A stretch of 64,000 nt of DNA from Stenopsyche tienmushanensis (lineage: Eukaryota > Arthropoda > Insecta > Trichoptera > Stenopsychidae). A program made the translations under genes and the position numbers. Below the pieces are notes generated by a model. It was not told the DNA's origin. It saw nothing but the letters and a program-made list of their open reading frames with translations, and did no database searches. Location of the stretch: positions 682,001 to 746,000 of the forward strand of contig WACJ01000058.1 in NCBI GenBank assembly GCA_008973525.1. The letters run 5' to 3'. Below are positions 9,939-23,300 of the stretch, piece after piece; positions within the stretch are counted from its first letter, which is position 1; each line of letters starts with the position of its first letter.

Positions 9939-10402
9939 ACAGTTAAATCGTCTACATTAGATTTATCTGTTGAGACTATATACAAGTGGTCGTGCATATG
10001 GCTCATCTCAAATCTGTGCTAATATTTATCTTCAGGTTTTAAGACATCATTTTGAAAGGTATTCATCACAAATTATATATTAAATATACGCACAAAAAGT
10101 AGATAGGACTTTCACAGTTCTCAGACATTGAATTAAGACTATCAATTTTTTCGAAAACTATCGATTCGACCAACTTATTATTAGTACTTCTTTTCAATCT
10201 CATATAAAAACTCCTAAACGTTGATAATTTTGAGCTTTTAAAAGAGTTAAAGTCCTTAGATCCATCTATTATTATATCCAGTGCTAGTTGATGAATATTT
10301 TTTTCTAGATCAATCAATCATTTGTTGGAATCTATTTAATGACTGTATGAATCTAAACCATTTCATGGATATTACAAATGATTGCAAACATGATGCGCAA
10401 AA

Positions 10403-10981
10403 ATGCGGAAGAAAATTTCGAATTTGATTCGCATATGTGATCTTCATTGGCCAACCCATGAGCCGCAATTCGCATCCGTCACTTCCTGCCAGTGCACCGG
10501 AAGTGGGCGTTCCAAATTACATTTTAAGCGACTTTCCTCCTCACAAAATGTATGCGCGAAGTTTAACCATTATCATTCCCGTCTGAAATGCATTACAATT
10601 GTTCGGTGTCTTTGTGAAACACCGCGAATCCCGAATTACCCCATAAGCCGTCGTATAAATCCCTTTGAAATACTACCCTCTAGCGTACTACCTAGACGGG
10701 TAGGTGCATCCTCATCCGATTGTCCAAGTCCAAATTGTAATCATCAGCACTCGGGGAATCCTCAAAAAGGACGCGCGTTTAATTCTCGCGCCTGCCATTC
10801 ATCATCGAACACTTTGTGCCGCGAAAATTATCGCCGCAAAATGGATAACGATCGGGATGGAAGTCTAATGCATAAAATATTCCCTAAAAGGCACTTACTT
10901 TTATATGGATCCCGTTTGAACCGACAGACAAAAATGGAGATGGAACAAAGAGTTAATAGCGCGCGCCATTATGATGCTTGA
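10403..10981 (+). other. unexplained 192-codon open reading frame in Vsx intron
   Basis: This plus-strand frame is unusually long for such AT-rich DNA and coincides with a patch of higher GC content. The translation is rich in Ser, Arg, Asn, His and Cys (for example SSSDCPSPNCNHQHSGNPQK). It has no signal peptide, membrane segment or domain that I recognise. It runs antisense to Vsx. The stretch may be a conserved non-coding enhancer whose composition happens to lack stops, or an uncharacterised gene. I favour the former. Confidence 0.3.
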
Positions 10982-12070
10982 GATCACTCTACAATTGTGT
11001 GTAAAAATTAAAACGATTTTAGCATCCATCATTTGCATCCTGTTTGAATCAAACCTCTGCTAAAACAAAGTGCACATCCACTAAAACTTAAAAACGTCGA
11101 CTTCTCTGACAATCGGCTGATTTTTCATTCATAATTTTGCCTATTTGTACAAGCATCCGTTAAATGGACTTAACAAGCATAAAACACTAACTATTCGTAT
11201 TCGCAACCCTAAAATAATAAGAAATAATGCAAATATTAATATTATTGATTACAATTTGGAAATCAATACAAGTATAATATGATTTCTGATTGGATGAAAT
11301 TTAAAAAAATGTAATTAAAACCAATTTTGATATGCAGGCAGAATCTCGATGTTTTTCGTAAACGTCACCCATTTGATTGCACAAATTTATAATTTGAGAT
11401 ATGCATTTTGAGTTCATGTCGTAAAAGTTGCTTTTTAAAATTCTACAATATGTGCACATTTCGAGCATAATCAATATTTAAGGCTTACATTAGGAAAAAA
11501 ATAATACTGACCAGCAAAGTTCAATCCCTCTCCTGGCCAGAGTTAAACATTTCCATTGATAAGAGAGTTTACAATTATTCGTTTGTAAAATTCACGATAT
11601 GAAACAAATATAATAGAAATTGAATTAATATATGATATAAAATAATAATATACAGTCTAAAATTATCGATACGTATCTCAAACTATAAACGTGCGCTAAA
11701 ATCGATTCAAAGATCGATTTAATATCGGTTATAACCCTGATTTTTATCGAATTTTGATTTAAGTTGAAAGTAAAGTAAGTTGATCTTAACGTTCTGTTGT
11801 GGATAATTAACGCTCTAAGAATTTTTCCTTATCTAACACAATATTTGACAATGTATTTGGTAGATCAGAATCGATGATTATTACGAAATTTGTGTACCTT
11901 TTATGAATGATTTATGTCTTTTACATACGTGGATCTTTGATAGTATAAGTGTGAAATATGTGTTATTATGGATATTTCATACTTTTAATGGTTTTTTATT
12001 ACAGGGGCGTCAAACTCAAAGGCTAACATGGGACGTGGGACGTACAGAAATAAAAAAAGGCAAGGATAAT

Positions 12071-13170
12071 TTAGTGTTTTCTTCCTGATATTTGAGATTT
12101 CTTTCGTACTTCGAGGAAAATATTGCTAAGATTGATTACTTTTAAAACTACCCCAAGATGAGCCCCTTTAATTCTGGATTTGACAGGAGACCTATTTCCA
12201 AACATAAGTGAAAATAACCGCTCGCAGCGATAAGTAAATCCAAATTTGCAAAATTCAGACACGACAGCTTCAATGAATTTCGTCTTTAAATTTGAATTCT
12301 ACTGAATTTCAATAATCTCCATTTGTATGTGATTAGGTATTGATTATTTATTCATTATAAATACAAAGAAAATTTTTCATTCAAAGAATCAAAATCTGCA
12401 AATCTTGTTTCAAAATCAGGTTCAGAATTTTCATTTTTCAATTGATTTTTCTAAAGAACTGGCTTTCATTTGAATGCTTTGAACACTTTGTCACACATGT
12501 TCGTAATGATATGATAAGAAGCTTGTGTCTAGATTTCAAGCTATTTAATATTGACATATTCTTCCTTCCAAACTCTAGAATTGCTTAAGAATCTTAGTAA
12601 AGATAATCTTAGTCTTATTTAGTAAGACAAACAGACTATTCGCATTCTAATTTATTTGAGAAAGCTGACAATTGCCGCTGATTTAAGCTTCTAAATCTTA
12701 TGAAATTAGTCACTTTTTGATATATGACAATACATTTTCCATATGTATTACCATCGTGCATAGTATTTCTTGATGTATAATACAATGCTTATAGTAAATA
12801 TTGGATTCTTCATAAATTTTGCCTTATTTTTATAACAGCAATACCATGAAATTCTTGTTTTTTCCAGTTATTAAAAGAGGCAGTCCTCAAAAATGATACA
12901 ACGCATGTTAAAAGCACGAATAAACACAACTAATTGAACTACCCTCTAATGACTTCCATATTCTCTTCATAGGCAATAGAAAATCCTTGGAAAAGAAATG
13001 ATTTTGCTTTGATCTGATCATTTAAATTGGCAGCCAAATCAGTAACTCTTTCTGCGGCTGTATTTCAAGATAAATCAATTGCTTGTAAATGCTTCACATC
13101 GCTTTGAAAAACAATTTTTGCAGCATTAATAAGGCATTTTTATATATATTTTGTCAATTGGGCTACAAAA
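12071..13170 (-). pseudogene. decayed hAT transposase (GTF2IRD2/FAM200-like)
   Basis: Minus-strand segments match hAT transposases of the type domesticated as GTF2IRD2 and FAM200. Around 13130 is KCLINAAKIVFQSDVKHLQ. Next, near 13030, is NTAAERVTDLAANLNDQIKA followed by FSIAYEE, corresponding to the conserved Thr-x-x-Arg-Arg-Val-x-Asp-Leu and Phe-Ser-x-Ala-x-Asp-Glu region. At the 3' end (12071-12262) is the C-terminal dimerisation segment YRCERLFSLMFGNRSPVKSR followed by AHLGVVLKV. In-frame stops and frameshifts in between show it is dead. Terminal repeats were not located. It sits in the Vsx intron in the same orientation as Vsx. Confidence 0.75.
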
Positions 13171-14139
13171 ATATTCATTGTAGATCGCATGCAACCCGCA
13201 GGCCATAAATTTACCTTATTGCATTTAATTTCGATGAAATACCGATTAATTTGTTCCAATTTAAATACACATTGGTCGATATCTAGTATAATGCTTTAGA
13301 TTTTGTATTACTTTTATCTGATATTTTATTCAGGATGCTAAGAAATAGTCGAAGGATTCATTTTAATATAAACACATTGATATTAAAATTCACTTTCATC
13401 AATTTTGCTTGAGATTTCATTCATATTTTAGAATAATCGAAATATTTATTATACTTTTTAAAAATATTCAAAATTAATTGAAATCCCAGTCAAAATACTT
13501 GCAGATTGTTAGTTGCGAAATAATAAAGGATTGAAAAAACATTCATGTACATGCCAGATGCAAAAGGAGGCCTCGTTTCAATTAGGTTGGACAAGTTTCA
13601 CAAAAGGAAATATTTTTACAAGCAAAAGTCTAAAAAAGTGAGCTCTCATCCCTTAAATTTTACCCCAAGGCAAGTGGCACGAGTATGATTATCAGCAAGT
13701 ACCAGCCCATGATTATGACCGTTGTTTGTTTTGTTCTTTTTCGTTGGGGTATACATGTCGTAGCTCGTTGCTTAAGGGAAGCCATTTTTAGTCCTTTTTG
13801 AGGCTCGTGAATGAAGCATCCAAGTAGAGGGGAGACTTATTAAAAACCGCAATAATTTGATGCTTCATTAGAAGATATTTTTTAATCAAAGCTTCGTTAA
13901 TGTAATTCAAATTGAATTAATTAATTTTAATAGAGCGCGAATGAAATGCGCAATTGAATCGGTTTTTTTTCCCCAATTTTACGGGATTAAATATTATTCG
14001 ACCAGAAAATGTAATTCCCGGAGGATCGACCAAGGCGCGGGGAAGAAGACATGTTAAGTGATTACGCCACGCCGATGCATCCGAATATTTTTCGATTGAA
14101 ATGGCGCATTTTTTAGGGAAATAATTATGGATTAATTAC

Positions 14140-14314
14140 CGAGGAGCCATGGAGCAACAGCTTCGTTTTCTTTGGCACTTTTCAAAATGGTCTCCGGAAG
14201 CGGAAGTGAATGTCTGACCATGGCACCGTAGAGGCCGTACTCCGCCATGATTGTTGAACGACCCCAACACTTCTCCGTTTTACGCCATTTTGCACGCCTA
14301 TTTTGGAACCAAAC
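14140..14314 (-). CDS. Vsx: Vsx exon: end of homeodomain and CVC domain
   Basis: The acceptor TTTTTACAG lies just above 14314 and the donor at 14140/14139. The exon opens with [20 protein letters not shown], the end of recognition helix 3 of a paired-like homeodomain (Trp48, Phe49, Asn51, Arg53) running straight into the CVC domain ([20 protein letters not shown], then [16 protein letters not shown]). The homeodomain-CVC pair is diagnostic of Vsx1/Vsx2/Chx10/ceh-10, nuclear repressors that specify retinal and optic-lobe progenitors and bipolar-type interneurons. The intron between homeodomain residues 46 and 47 is a classic paired-like position. Insects often have two Vsx paralogues and this fragment does not settle which it is. 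Confidence 0.96.
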
Positions 14315-17300
14315 CTGTAAAAACGATAAAAATGCTTACATTATAAAAGATAAACATCATCAGAGGGATCAATCAAGATTTTAATACAATTCTTTCAACA
14401 ATCTCTGAACTAAATGCAAACAAATGATTCAACTGCGTTTTGTTAAAACTATGCTTCCTTCATTAAAAATGGCTTAAGCTTTCTTACAAGCATATTTTAA
14501 ATATATATACATTTGCATTCAATTTATACAAACTCCATTTAGTATAATAACATATCAAATTATGTGTTTTTGTCATATTTTGGAAGTAATTAAAATATTT
14601 TGAACTCATTTCATGTTAAAAAAAATGTACAATCCAATTAATAATTTGCGTGAAATTCGCCATTTATTATCTTTCTATATTTAATTAGGGAATAAAAACA
14701 ACAAACAAAATGATTTATAAGACGAAAACAATTTTAAAAATTCTATATGCATGTATTATGAAAAAAACATCAAATACAAAAAAATGCCAAATCTGTTATT
14801 TAACACAGGCAATCTTCTTAGAAGATTCTCTTAGTGTATACAATATGTTGTTAAATTTAAATAAATCTATTAAAATGGGAGTTTATTGGACCAGTTTCTG
14901 AGTGATTGATGTCTTTCATGAATTTTTTAAATCCTAAAAATCAGGATAAATTTGGAACGTATACTGATTTTTCTCCATCAGCATCCATAAATTAGTTCAA
15001 CATACTTAGGGCAGTCGTTCATAAGTACTCAAAATAAAATAATCAATGTGTTTTGTTAATGAATATTAGTAATACATAGAACTGGCGAGATTATTTTTGG
15101 ATTTTCTCGTAATAAAATTGTAATTATGTATAGATAATCAAACTGAAATAATTTATTATGCATATATGTATATATTCAAGATCTTAAATATGATTCAATT
15201 ATGAAATACATACAGTGGATATGAAATATATTGGCATATTTATGGAAAAGTAGGGAGATAAATGCCCGGAAGCCAGTAAGTCGTCTGCGAGCCACCGCAG
15301 CGTCCATTGTTAGACGAGTTTTCCAGGGTGTCCGGAAGAGGCTTCAGATGCCAACAGGAGGTGGAAGTTTCATTTGTCAAGAGTTGCTTGGCTAAGATGC
15401 CAACTTTAGCAATAAATCCTCGGTTTGGCCCGAGGGCGAGGGCGATCTCATTGTTAGATAAAGCGAACTACTGAACGCTCTTGTCGTGGATTTCGGTATT
15501 TAGAGGTCTCAACGGAAGACTTATCGCCATTGAATAGCTATAGTTTGGATTTGGTCTAGACCCTGTCTGCCTGCGTGTGATTAATTTTGTACAAAGCCTT
15601 CCGAGAGTTTGCTTCCCGGTGGTGAAAACTCAGATTCTTGACCTAGTAAGGCGATTATTTCAAAACGAAATTATTTAATTAATACAGATCAACGTTGGAT
15701 GTCTTTAAAATAATGATTAATCCATTATCTCTGCGTATAATTTGTAAAGATATTGAACGGAGCGAAAAGTATTACGCAAGAGTTGTTGTTAAGCCGTCCG
15801 TTCTGTATTCGGCGTATACTCGAGGCGGATTGGTTCTTCGGGATTTGCGGATCCCAAGAGTCCTAAAATCAAATTATCCTGTTGCAGGTTCATTATCTTG
15901 CGATTGTGGGATTCTGGGAAGGGTTAATTTCCTAATTATGTAGCGCGTCGGACCCTTGATAGATTGAACTAGCGAACCATGTGACAGGTTTATTGGGTTT
16001 ATCAGATCAAACTCTATTTTGGTATTGCCCTCCGACAATATAACCACTAAGCTCACCATTTTTGTCATTAATCCAAATTGATAATTGTTTCTTGAATCAA
16101 ATTATACGGCGTCTGTTTTTGATAAAGTTTATAAGACTCGGTGCAAAATAAATTCACATACACAGTTTTCATACAATCACATTAAATTTTTATCTTGAAT
16201 TTCGACTGAAATTTTGTTGTATGCCTTTAATAAATTTACAATTTGACATCGCGAGGGACTAAATCGAATTATTACATACAATTTGGTTAGCCCTCCTGAT
16301 AAGCCCTTACAAATCGTACGACAATGGAGAGCGTGTAAGTGTAAGGGCAACAATAAGACATTGGCAATCCACCTTACCCACGTGTAAATAAAACTCGTTA
16401 CATGTATAATTCTGGGGCCTTATGCCTCTGACAGGCCCTAATAGGCAATAAAGAAGCTTCCGCCCTCACACGCCCAACGTAGTATCCACCTAATACGATG
16501 CGAACATCTATAATGTTATTTAACTAACCAAAAAATCCATGGAAATTTTGCTTGGATATTAGAAATTAAATTTAAGCAAGGGTTGAAAATGATTAATGAT
16601 ATAAATGAACGATAGCCTGAATAAAAATGCAAAAAAGTGTTAAATAATTAATAAAAATATTGATTAGGATCAAGATTATCTTCATTAATGGTGTTATATA
16701 AATGTGATACTAATCCATAATAGCATATGATCTATCTATTGTAATTTTAAATAGATACAAAGTAAATTTTGAATGGATGTATCAATTATTATATAGAGGT
16801 TTTCCATTACTTTCCATATAAAATACGAATATGACTATTTAAAAATATTGATAACAAGAGTGTGATATGAACAATGAGTAAATTGTGAATGATTAATTGC
16901 TATAAATCAAATTATAATCCTCAATATTAAGTTTCTCAAAACCAACATGAAGTTGATGTGAGATCTCTGCAATTAAAGCTTAAGATCAAATTCATAATGA
17001 TGATATGCTTCGAATTATGATGCAAATTTAATGCTAATTGGAGCCGAAGCGTATAAATTCTAATCAGAAATATGATAACTGTTCCGATTTAAAAAATCTT
17101 GGATTAGGGGCTGAATAAAGACTGGGATGCCCGACCCTGAACCAGGGCGAAGTCGTATCGTGTGGGGCGTGCATTAGCATGGCACGCAAGCGGAGTAGTA
17201 CCGGTCTAGTGCCGGTTACACGTTCAATTCAATTAAGGGCACAATGGCGAGGGGCGGAGCCGCCCCATACGATAATTACGGGGCATTATGGGGCCGAGGG

Positions 17301-20300
17301 GGTGCAGGAGGCCTGGGTAGGGAACTGAGTGTTAACACACTCACTTGTCATGTGCTCCTGGCACCCGAATACTATACATGCGCACACAAACTACCATAAG
17401 TCACAAAACCGGGGATCTAGTCTGCCACCTGAAATTCATAACTGGCTTTCTCCCACTTCCCATTTCGCCCAATTCATGAAAATTTGGTCAGACTATGCAT
17501 CATGATCTGTAGGTATTCCTGATATTTAAATACATTCAGCGAGATGTTATCTTGCAGGCTAAAATAAGGATAAGCAGGTCGTTCAATTGTACAAACACAA
17601 AAAACATTCGTTACGCCATCCTATAATCGGACATTTGAATTGAGGTCGTAAGGCAATAATTGTAGAGAACTTATGAGCTCGGATTAACTATAAAAGGGGT
17701 TATATAGAAGTGCATAATCGGTTTAAATTACAGTGTAACATCATGACAACTAAAAAGGGGAATTAGATTCAATGGAAGATATTGAATAATATTTTTAAAG
17801 TCACTCAGGAGCCTGGATAAAGACAATCTGGGGATATATTTGGGAAATAATTCATTATGAATGAATGAAACTGGAAGAAATTATAACTACATAAGCTTAT
17901 TCAACAGAAAGAAGACTATACTGATGAAGAAGTTCGAATACTTTCGGGTCCCCCTAATATAATAGATCATTGTTTTTATTTTATTAAGTATTAATTATTT
18001 TTGAAAAAACGGCAATCATTCATTTACTCTTTGTATCATTTGACTCATAAAATATTAGCGAAAATCGCTTCTTAATGTATGAAATATTTTTGTGATAATA
18101 TTTAACATTTGATGGCGCGATACGTCGCCATTAAATTTTAGGGAGTCTTCACATATTTAAAAAATTGTCAGATGTGATCCATTTTGAGTGCCCCATTATA
18201 AAAATTGCGGTATCATATAAAAAGTATGAATGACAAGTGCGACAAAGCGCCGTTCGTTAAGGCCGTATTTGTGTTGTGACATCCTGGTTTGAGGATCTCT
18301 TATTCAGAGCAAACTTCATTAGATGGAACCAAATGGAACGGAGCAGGAAAGCAGGACACTAAACATAGGACAAAACTCCCTTTCGTATCCTGGGGGAGCT
18401 TGGTACAACCGAGTGCGACTGTTCTATTCAAACAGTTAATTTCTAATTTAATTTGTTAATTAAATCGCTGCCCCCGCCGCCATCTTACTCCCAATTCAGG
18501 CCTCTCCGTTGCGATAATACAGTTCATTCACACTTTTCCCATAGAAAAGCCATCACGGCCGATCCCCATAAAAACGCACAGACATAAAAGCATAAATTAT
18601 ATATTTTGCATGCTTAAATAATACACTTTTCGCGTTAAATCATTCGCGAATAAATCATGAGTCGTTCGTGAGTCAATTGTCCCTAAACGTTCGCCGCAGC
18701 ATGTTTCTGCTTCAGAAAGCAGTAAGTAAAATTTCGCATACACGTTTTACAGTAATCGTAAAAGATTGTAGACGTTTTACGACCATCTTTGATCGCTTAC
18801 GAGGCGTATATTTCTGCGTGAATCTACAAGAAACCTTGGCATCATCGAAAAAGTTCAGGTAAAGTCGTATCGCGGCGTAGGTAATGTGACAATTTTATGC
18901 TTGGGGGTCAAGTGTCATAAAATACGTACACTCATCAAACACATCAAATTCTGATCGATTTGAGCAGAAATCGCTTTTGATCCGGATGAGGAATAAATTT
19001 TAGTTCCGATGCGTTTTTATAGTCTTCGGCGAAAGAGCCGTTTGGACACGTGGCGTGGATGAAATGGTTAAAATATGAGAAGTGCTTTGTTTTACTGCCC
19101 TTTGAAGACTCTGCGTTTGAAACAATGTATGCCCACTGTTTTAATAATATCTCAAAGTCCATGATAAAAATATTAGAGGTATTTTATACGAATTTAACAA
19201 AATGCAATGCGAAAAATTAATTTTTCAAACAATCCTTATAACTTATAAAATAACAAAAATATTGATTTTCTTGATTTTACACAACATAAAATATTAAAGT
19301 CATCTTTGAATATATGTTTAATTTAAGATAAATTATATTTGGTTAAATAAACGGTATTTAAATATATTGTTATTTTAGTTTTATAATATTCGCCAGACCA
19401 AGTGTTACCTATGTTGTGCATTTAATCTTACAATATCAAAAGAATTCAGATCCGAATTAATGACTTTAAGATTTGCGATAATTTAAAAATACATGATTTA
19501 TGAAGAACTATAACCCATAACTATTCAATTAAATCGATATTTTGATTGAAGTCCTATTCGTAAATAATAAACTATGAAAGATGACTTAAATATTCTAATA
19601 AAAATGATAAAAATCAATCGAATTTCGCAATTATTTGTAAATTTCTATTACAATCATAATGAATTTGAATCAAAATTAAATAAAGAAAGTTGGTATGATG
19701 GCTATTTAAATCCTGGATTCCAAAAAAGACTCCAAGAAACATTTTTCTGGATACATTTTTCACCGTTTCAACAAATTTGCGAGATCGGATTTTTGCACAC
19801 AGTTTTATACAAGTTAATCGTAGAATAATTAAAAATAAATCTTCGATTGATTAGGGTAAATAGATTTACTTTAATTAACAAAGATGACAATTGACAAGAA
19901 ACCCAAAAACGGACATAAAATTACGAACATTTCCTCAGGTCATGATTTTGGCTACATTGATGGTTTTTGCTAATATTTTTAAAAATATGGATTGATATTG
20001 CAATCATAAGTTTTAGATGTGGTTTTAAACGAATCTTGTTAAAATTTAATAAAGAAACAAGATTGAAACTGGCTGCTATTTATTGATTACATCAAGACAA
20101 TTAAAAGATAATATAAATAGATCCATTGATAGTTATGTATTTAAAGAAATTATGATAAATTCCAAATTTTTAATTTTATTACTATAGTATTAAAAAAAAA
20201 TAATGTGGTTAATTTGCTCTATAGTTATGGCAATATGTTGATTGATTTAAGTCAATCGGTGGTTGAAATTATTACAAAATCAACCCTTTATTACAATCAA

Positions 20301-23300
20301 AATGTTGTTATATTTTTTATATGATTGAATGCGCTTTTAGGCCGCATGATTGGCAAGCTCTCTTAGTAAATTGGTACAGTTGTGACCCTTTTGCACGGTC
20401 GTTGTAAGCTAGTGGATTAAAAAAAAGCGAAATAAGCTCCCAAACCCAATCTTTGTATCGCAAGATTACATATTTTCATACCGGTCCCGCAGGGGGAACA
20501 ATAAGAGGTTTAATACACTTAACACATGTCCATGCAAGAAGCATCTAATGAATTACCCATAATCGCTGGGGAATAAATAAAAACATCGTCATCTCCTGCG
20601 GAGGGTCCTAACAGCCAAAGACAGACATATACGCGTTGCGTCGGGACAAAGAGTGTTGGCGATATTTTGCTGGTTCGATGGGCTCAGGTCCGCGAGTGTA
20701 ACCAATCCATCGAATTTTTCCGGACCGATACCGAAAAAGAGGGGAAACAAAATAACAGAATGTTTCAATTACTGGCAGTTCCTCTTTCGGAGCCCTCCCG
20801 GGCCAAATGTTCAATCAATTGCTATTTATGTGAGACAAAAATGTATTCCCATGGCGATTGTGAAGTGAATAAGTGGAAAATGTAAAGGTGGAAACGGTTC
20901 GCCTGTGAAAGAATATTCGATAGGGTCAATGCACGATGCTAATACTTATTGCTATTTATTGCACTTTCAAGTAAAATCAATTTCATTCCGGAAGACTTTC
21001 ATGCTAAAAGAAGAATATATCCATTTAAAAATTATAATATTTTTATTAGATTCAAATTGCGAGACGATAGGCAACCCTAATCACCGTATCAAAAAAATTT
21101 AAGAGTTCTTGGATTAATAAACTCAGATAAAGCTACTATGAGTGATATATTTGCAATAATAATCTATTATGAAGATCGCATACATACGATAACGGATTTA
21201 GCTCCTTAAAAAGGAGGATATTTTGATATAAAGATTCGCAAAAACTCATTTGATTGAACGCCGAATGAGATTCACACTTTGCAGAAAAATCCTTCAATCA
21301 TACCATTCGTTATTTCATTCATGACTCGGAAATAGACGAATCGTCTTTTCATAGAGCCGTTCAATGGATAGATTAAAATCTTCAACCCCCGAGCGAACAC
21401 AACTCCCGTTCGAACGCGTAAAAATCGATTTGCCTCACATGCATGTAATAAGATAGTTTGCAAATTATTCAATTACACAGTGTAGTGTTTGCAGTAGTCA
21501 AGTGTCTGTTAGATTTTATTGACCGATATAATTTGTTTGCGTGTGTCTCACCCCCCTTGTATGGGCATTAGGGGTGCTATCCAAATGGGGTGCAATACAT
21601 TGTAAACAGGGGTGTACCGCGCAAAGGAAGCGGACTGACCTTTGTAAAATTTGCATTTTTGCGACAATTCAGTCGCAGATTACGATCAAATCGAAGCGAA
21701 AATCATATGCACGAGCGTAATCTTTAAGGCGGAAGCGATTTAATAATAAATTTAATTTTATTACAAATTATATGCATAAATGTCTTACGTTTAAAATAAT
21801 TTCTGCATGATTTTGATTTTTGCTTTATGTTGATCAATTCATAAAATAATGATTTGATTTATATTATTTAATCATGTGGATCTAATCCGTCCCTGGATTC
21901 ACATACAGCTTTCGTTTCGCTACAAAATATGGGCGACAATCAATTTGGTGGTAGTTCCTCTGCACAAAAGGATCGGGAACGTTCTATCCTTCGGGACTTA
22001 AAATCGCTTGAAATTGGCGATTTTTTTTCGCAATGAAGCGAGTCTTTATAAGCAATGTTTTATTGATGACTTTGCATGTATATAGTTTATAAAGTTGTAC
22101 AATTTTCGGGGCAAAATCTCGAATTTAAATCAGCATTGTTTGTTAATATCTTCAAACAATTCATTAATAGAATTGAGATCTTTACTATGACGCCAAATAA
22201 AAAAATGAACATAAAAGATCAACAAAGATTTATACAAACTTTGATGGAATTTAGATCATTCAATATGAAGATTTAAGTCATTTTTCTATTTAGGGCAGCT
22301 TTATAATATTTTTAAGATCTAGATAGGTTATTCTATATTTATAACGATAAACATATGATCCACTAAGCAATATTTCATAGTTTAGATATCTAGTAATGAT
22401 TGATCCTTATTCCAATTTGTTTAAAATATAATTGGTTTAATTTTATATTTACAAAAAAATCCGGGTCATTGTTGAGGAACACTGCTTATATGGAGCAGAT
22501 CGGACCTGCCGGACATTTAGTGGGTTGAAATGCGTGTTGTGGATCGCTAAGTACTCACTTATCACCCCCAAAACCCGCTCGCACCACCTAAAAGGGTGAA
22601 TTCGGCAATGTTGCGAGCTTTATCGAAATTGGAAAAGGACCGAACAAGAATCTGGGCTATGTAGATAAAATAATTTTATGCTATGCGATAAAAATGAAAT
22701 AAATATGATGAGATTTTTGCACCTGAAAGATGCGATGTGTTGATAGACTTTTCTGCCATTAGAGGCTCTGCCGCCGCTCGTATAATCCCGTTTTTTTACC
22801 CTATACGTTGTTGAGGCTTCCTTTGTAGTGGGAGAGTGTTCTTGGGTGGTGTTGGTGGTCGCTCTCCACATTTGGCCCGTGACTCTTCATAACTCTGGCG
22901 TAATACATAGTTCCCCTGCGCACTACGCACGACCATCATGAATAATTCAAGGATAATTCATAAAACAAATGTCTCAATAAATCGCGTCGGCGGTTCTCCC
23001 TGCGCCATAGCCACTACAAAATGGCGTTTTGTCTTATTATATTTCGCTTCGTTCCCGGGAAAGTACTCAGATTTATCGGCCACTTAAACTAAATCGTCTG
23101 AGATGATTTGGGAACGAAAGAAATTCCAAAATGGCTACAGATCCGAGGAAGGATGATGAACTTTTTATGTGTCGCAAAATTTTATGTATCCCATTGTCGG
23201 GCTTGGGACATTTGGAAGTGCCGTGATATCCAAAATGTTATGGAGAGAGCAACTTGGCCACATCGACAGAAATCTGAACTTATTATCCCATGTAGAAAAA

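Larger units (their letters stand above)
9843..14139 (-). other. Vsx intron (4.3 kb) inside the CVC domain
   Basis: The donor G|GTAATT is at 14140/14139 and the acceptor at 9843-9844. It splits the Gly codon between APWLL and GMHRK. The intron holds the tandem repeat at 9875, an unexplained open frame at 10403-10981 and a decayed hAT transposase at 12071-13170. Elsewhere it is AT-rich DNA with no exon I recognise. A more GC-balanced stretch at about 13600-14130 flanks the exon. Confidence 0.85.

Noticed and set aside
20608..20885. Three overlapping open frames in a GC-richer island
   Set aside because: All three translations lack family resemblance. Higher GC content alone lengthens open frames.
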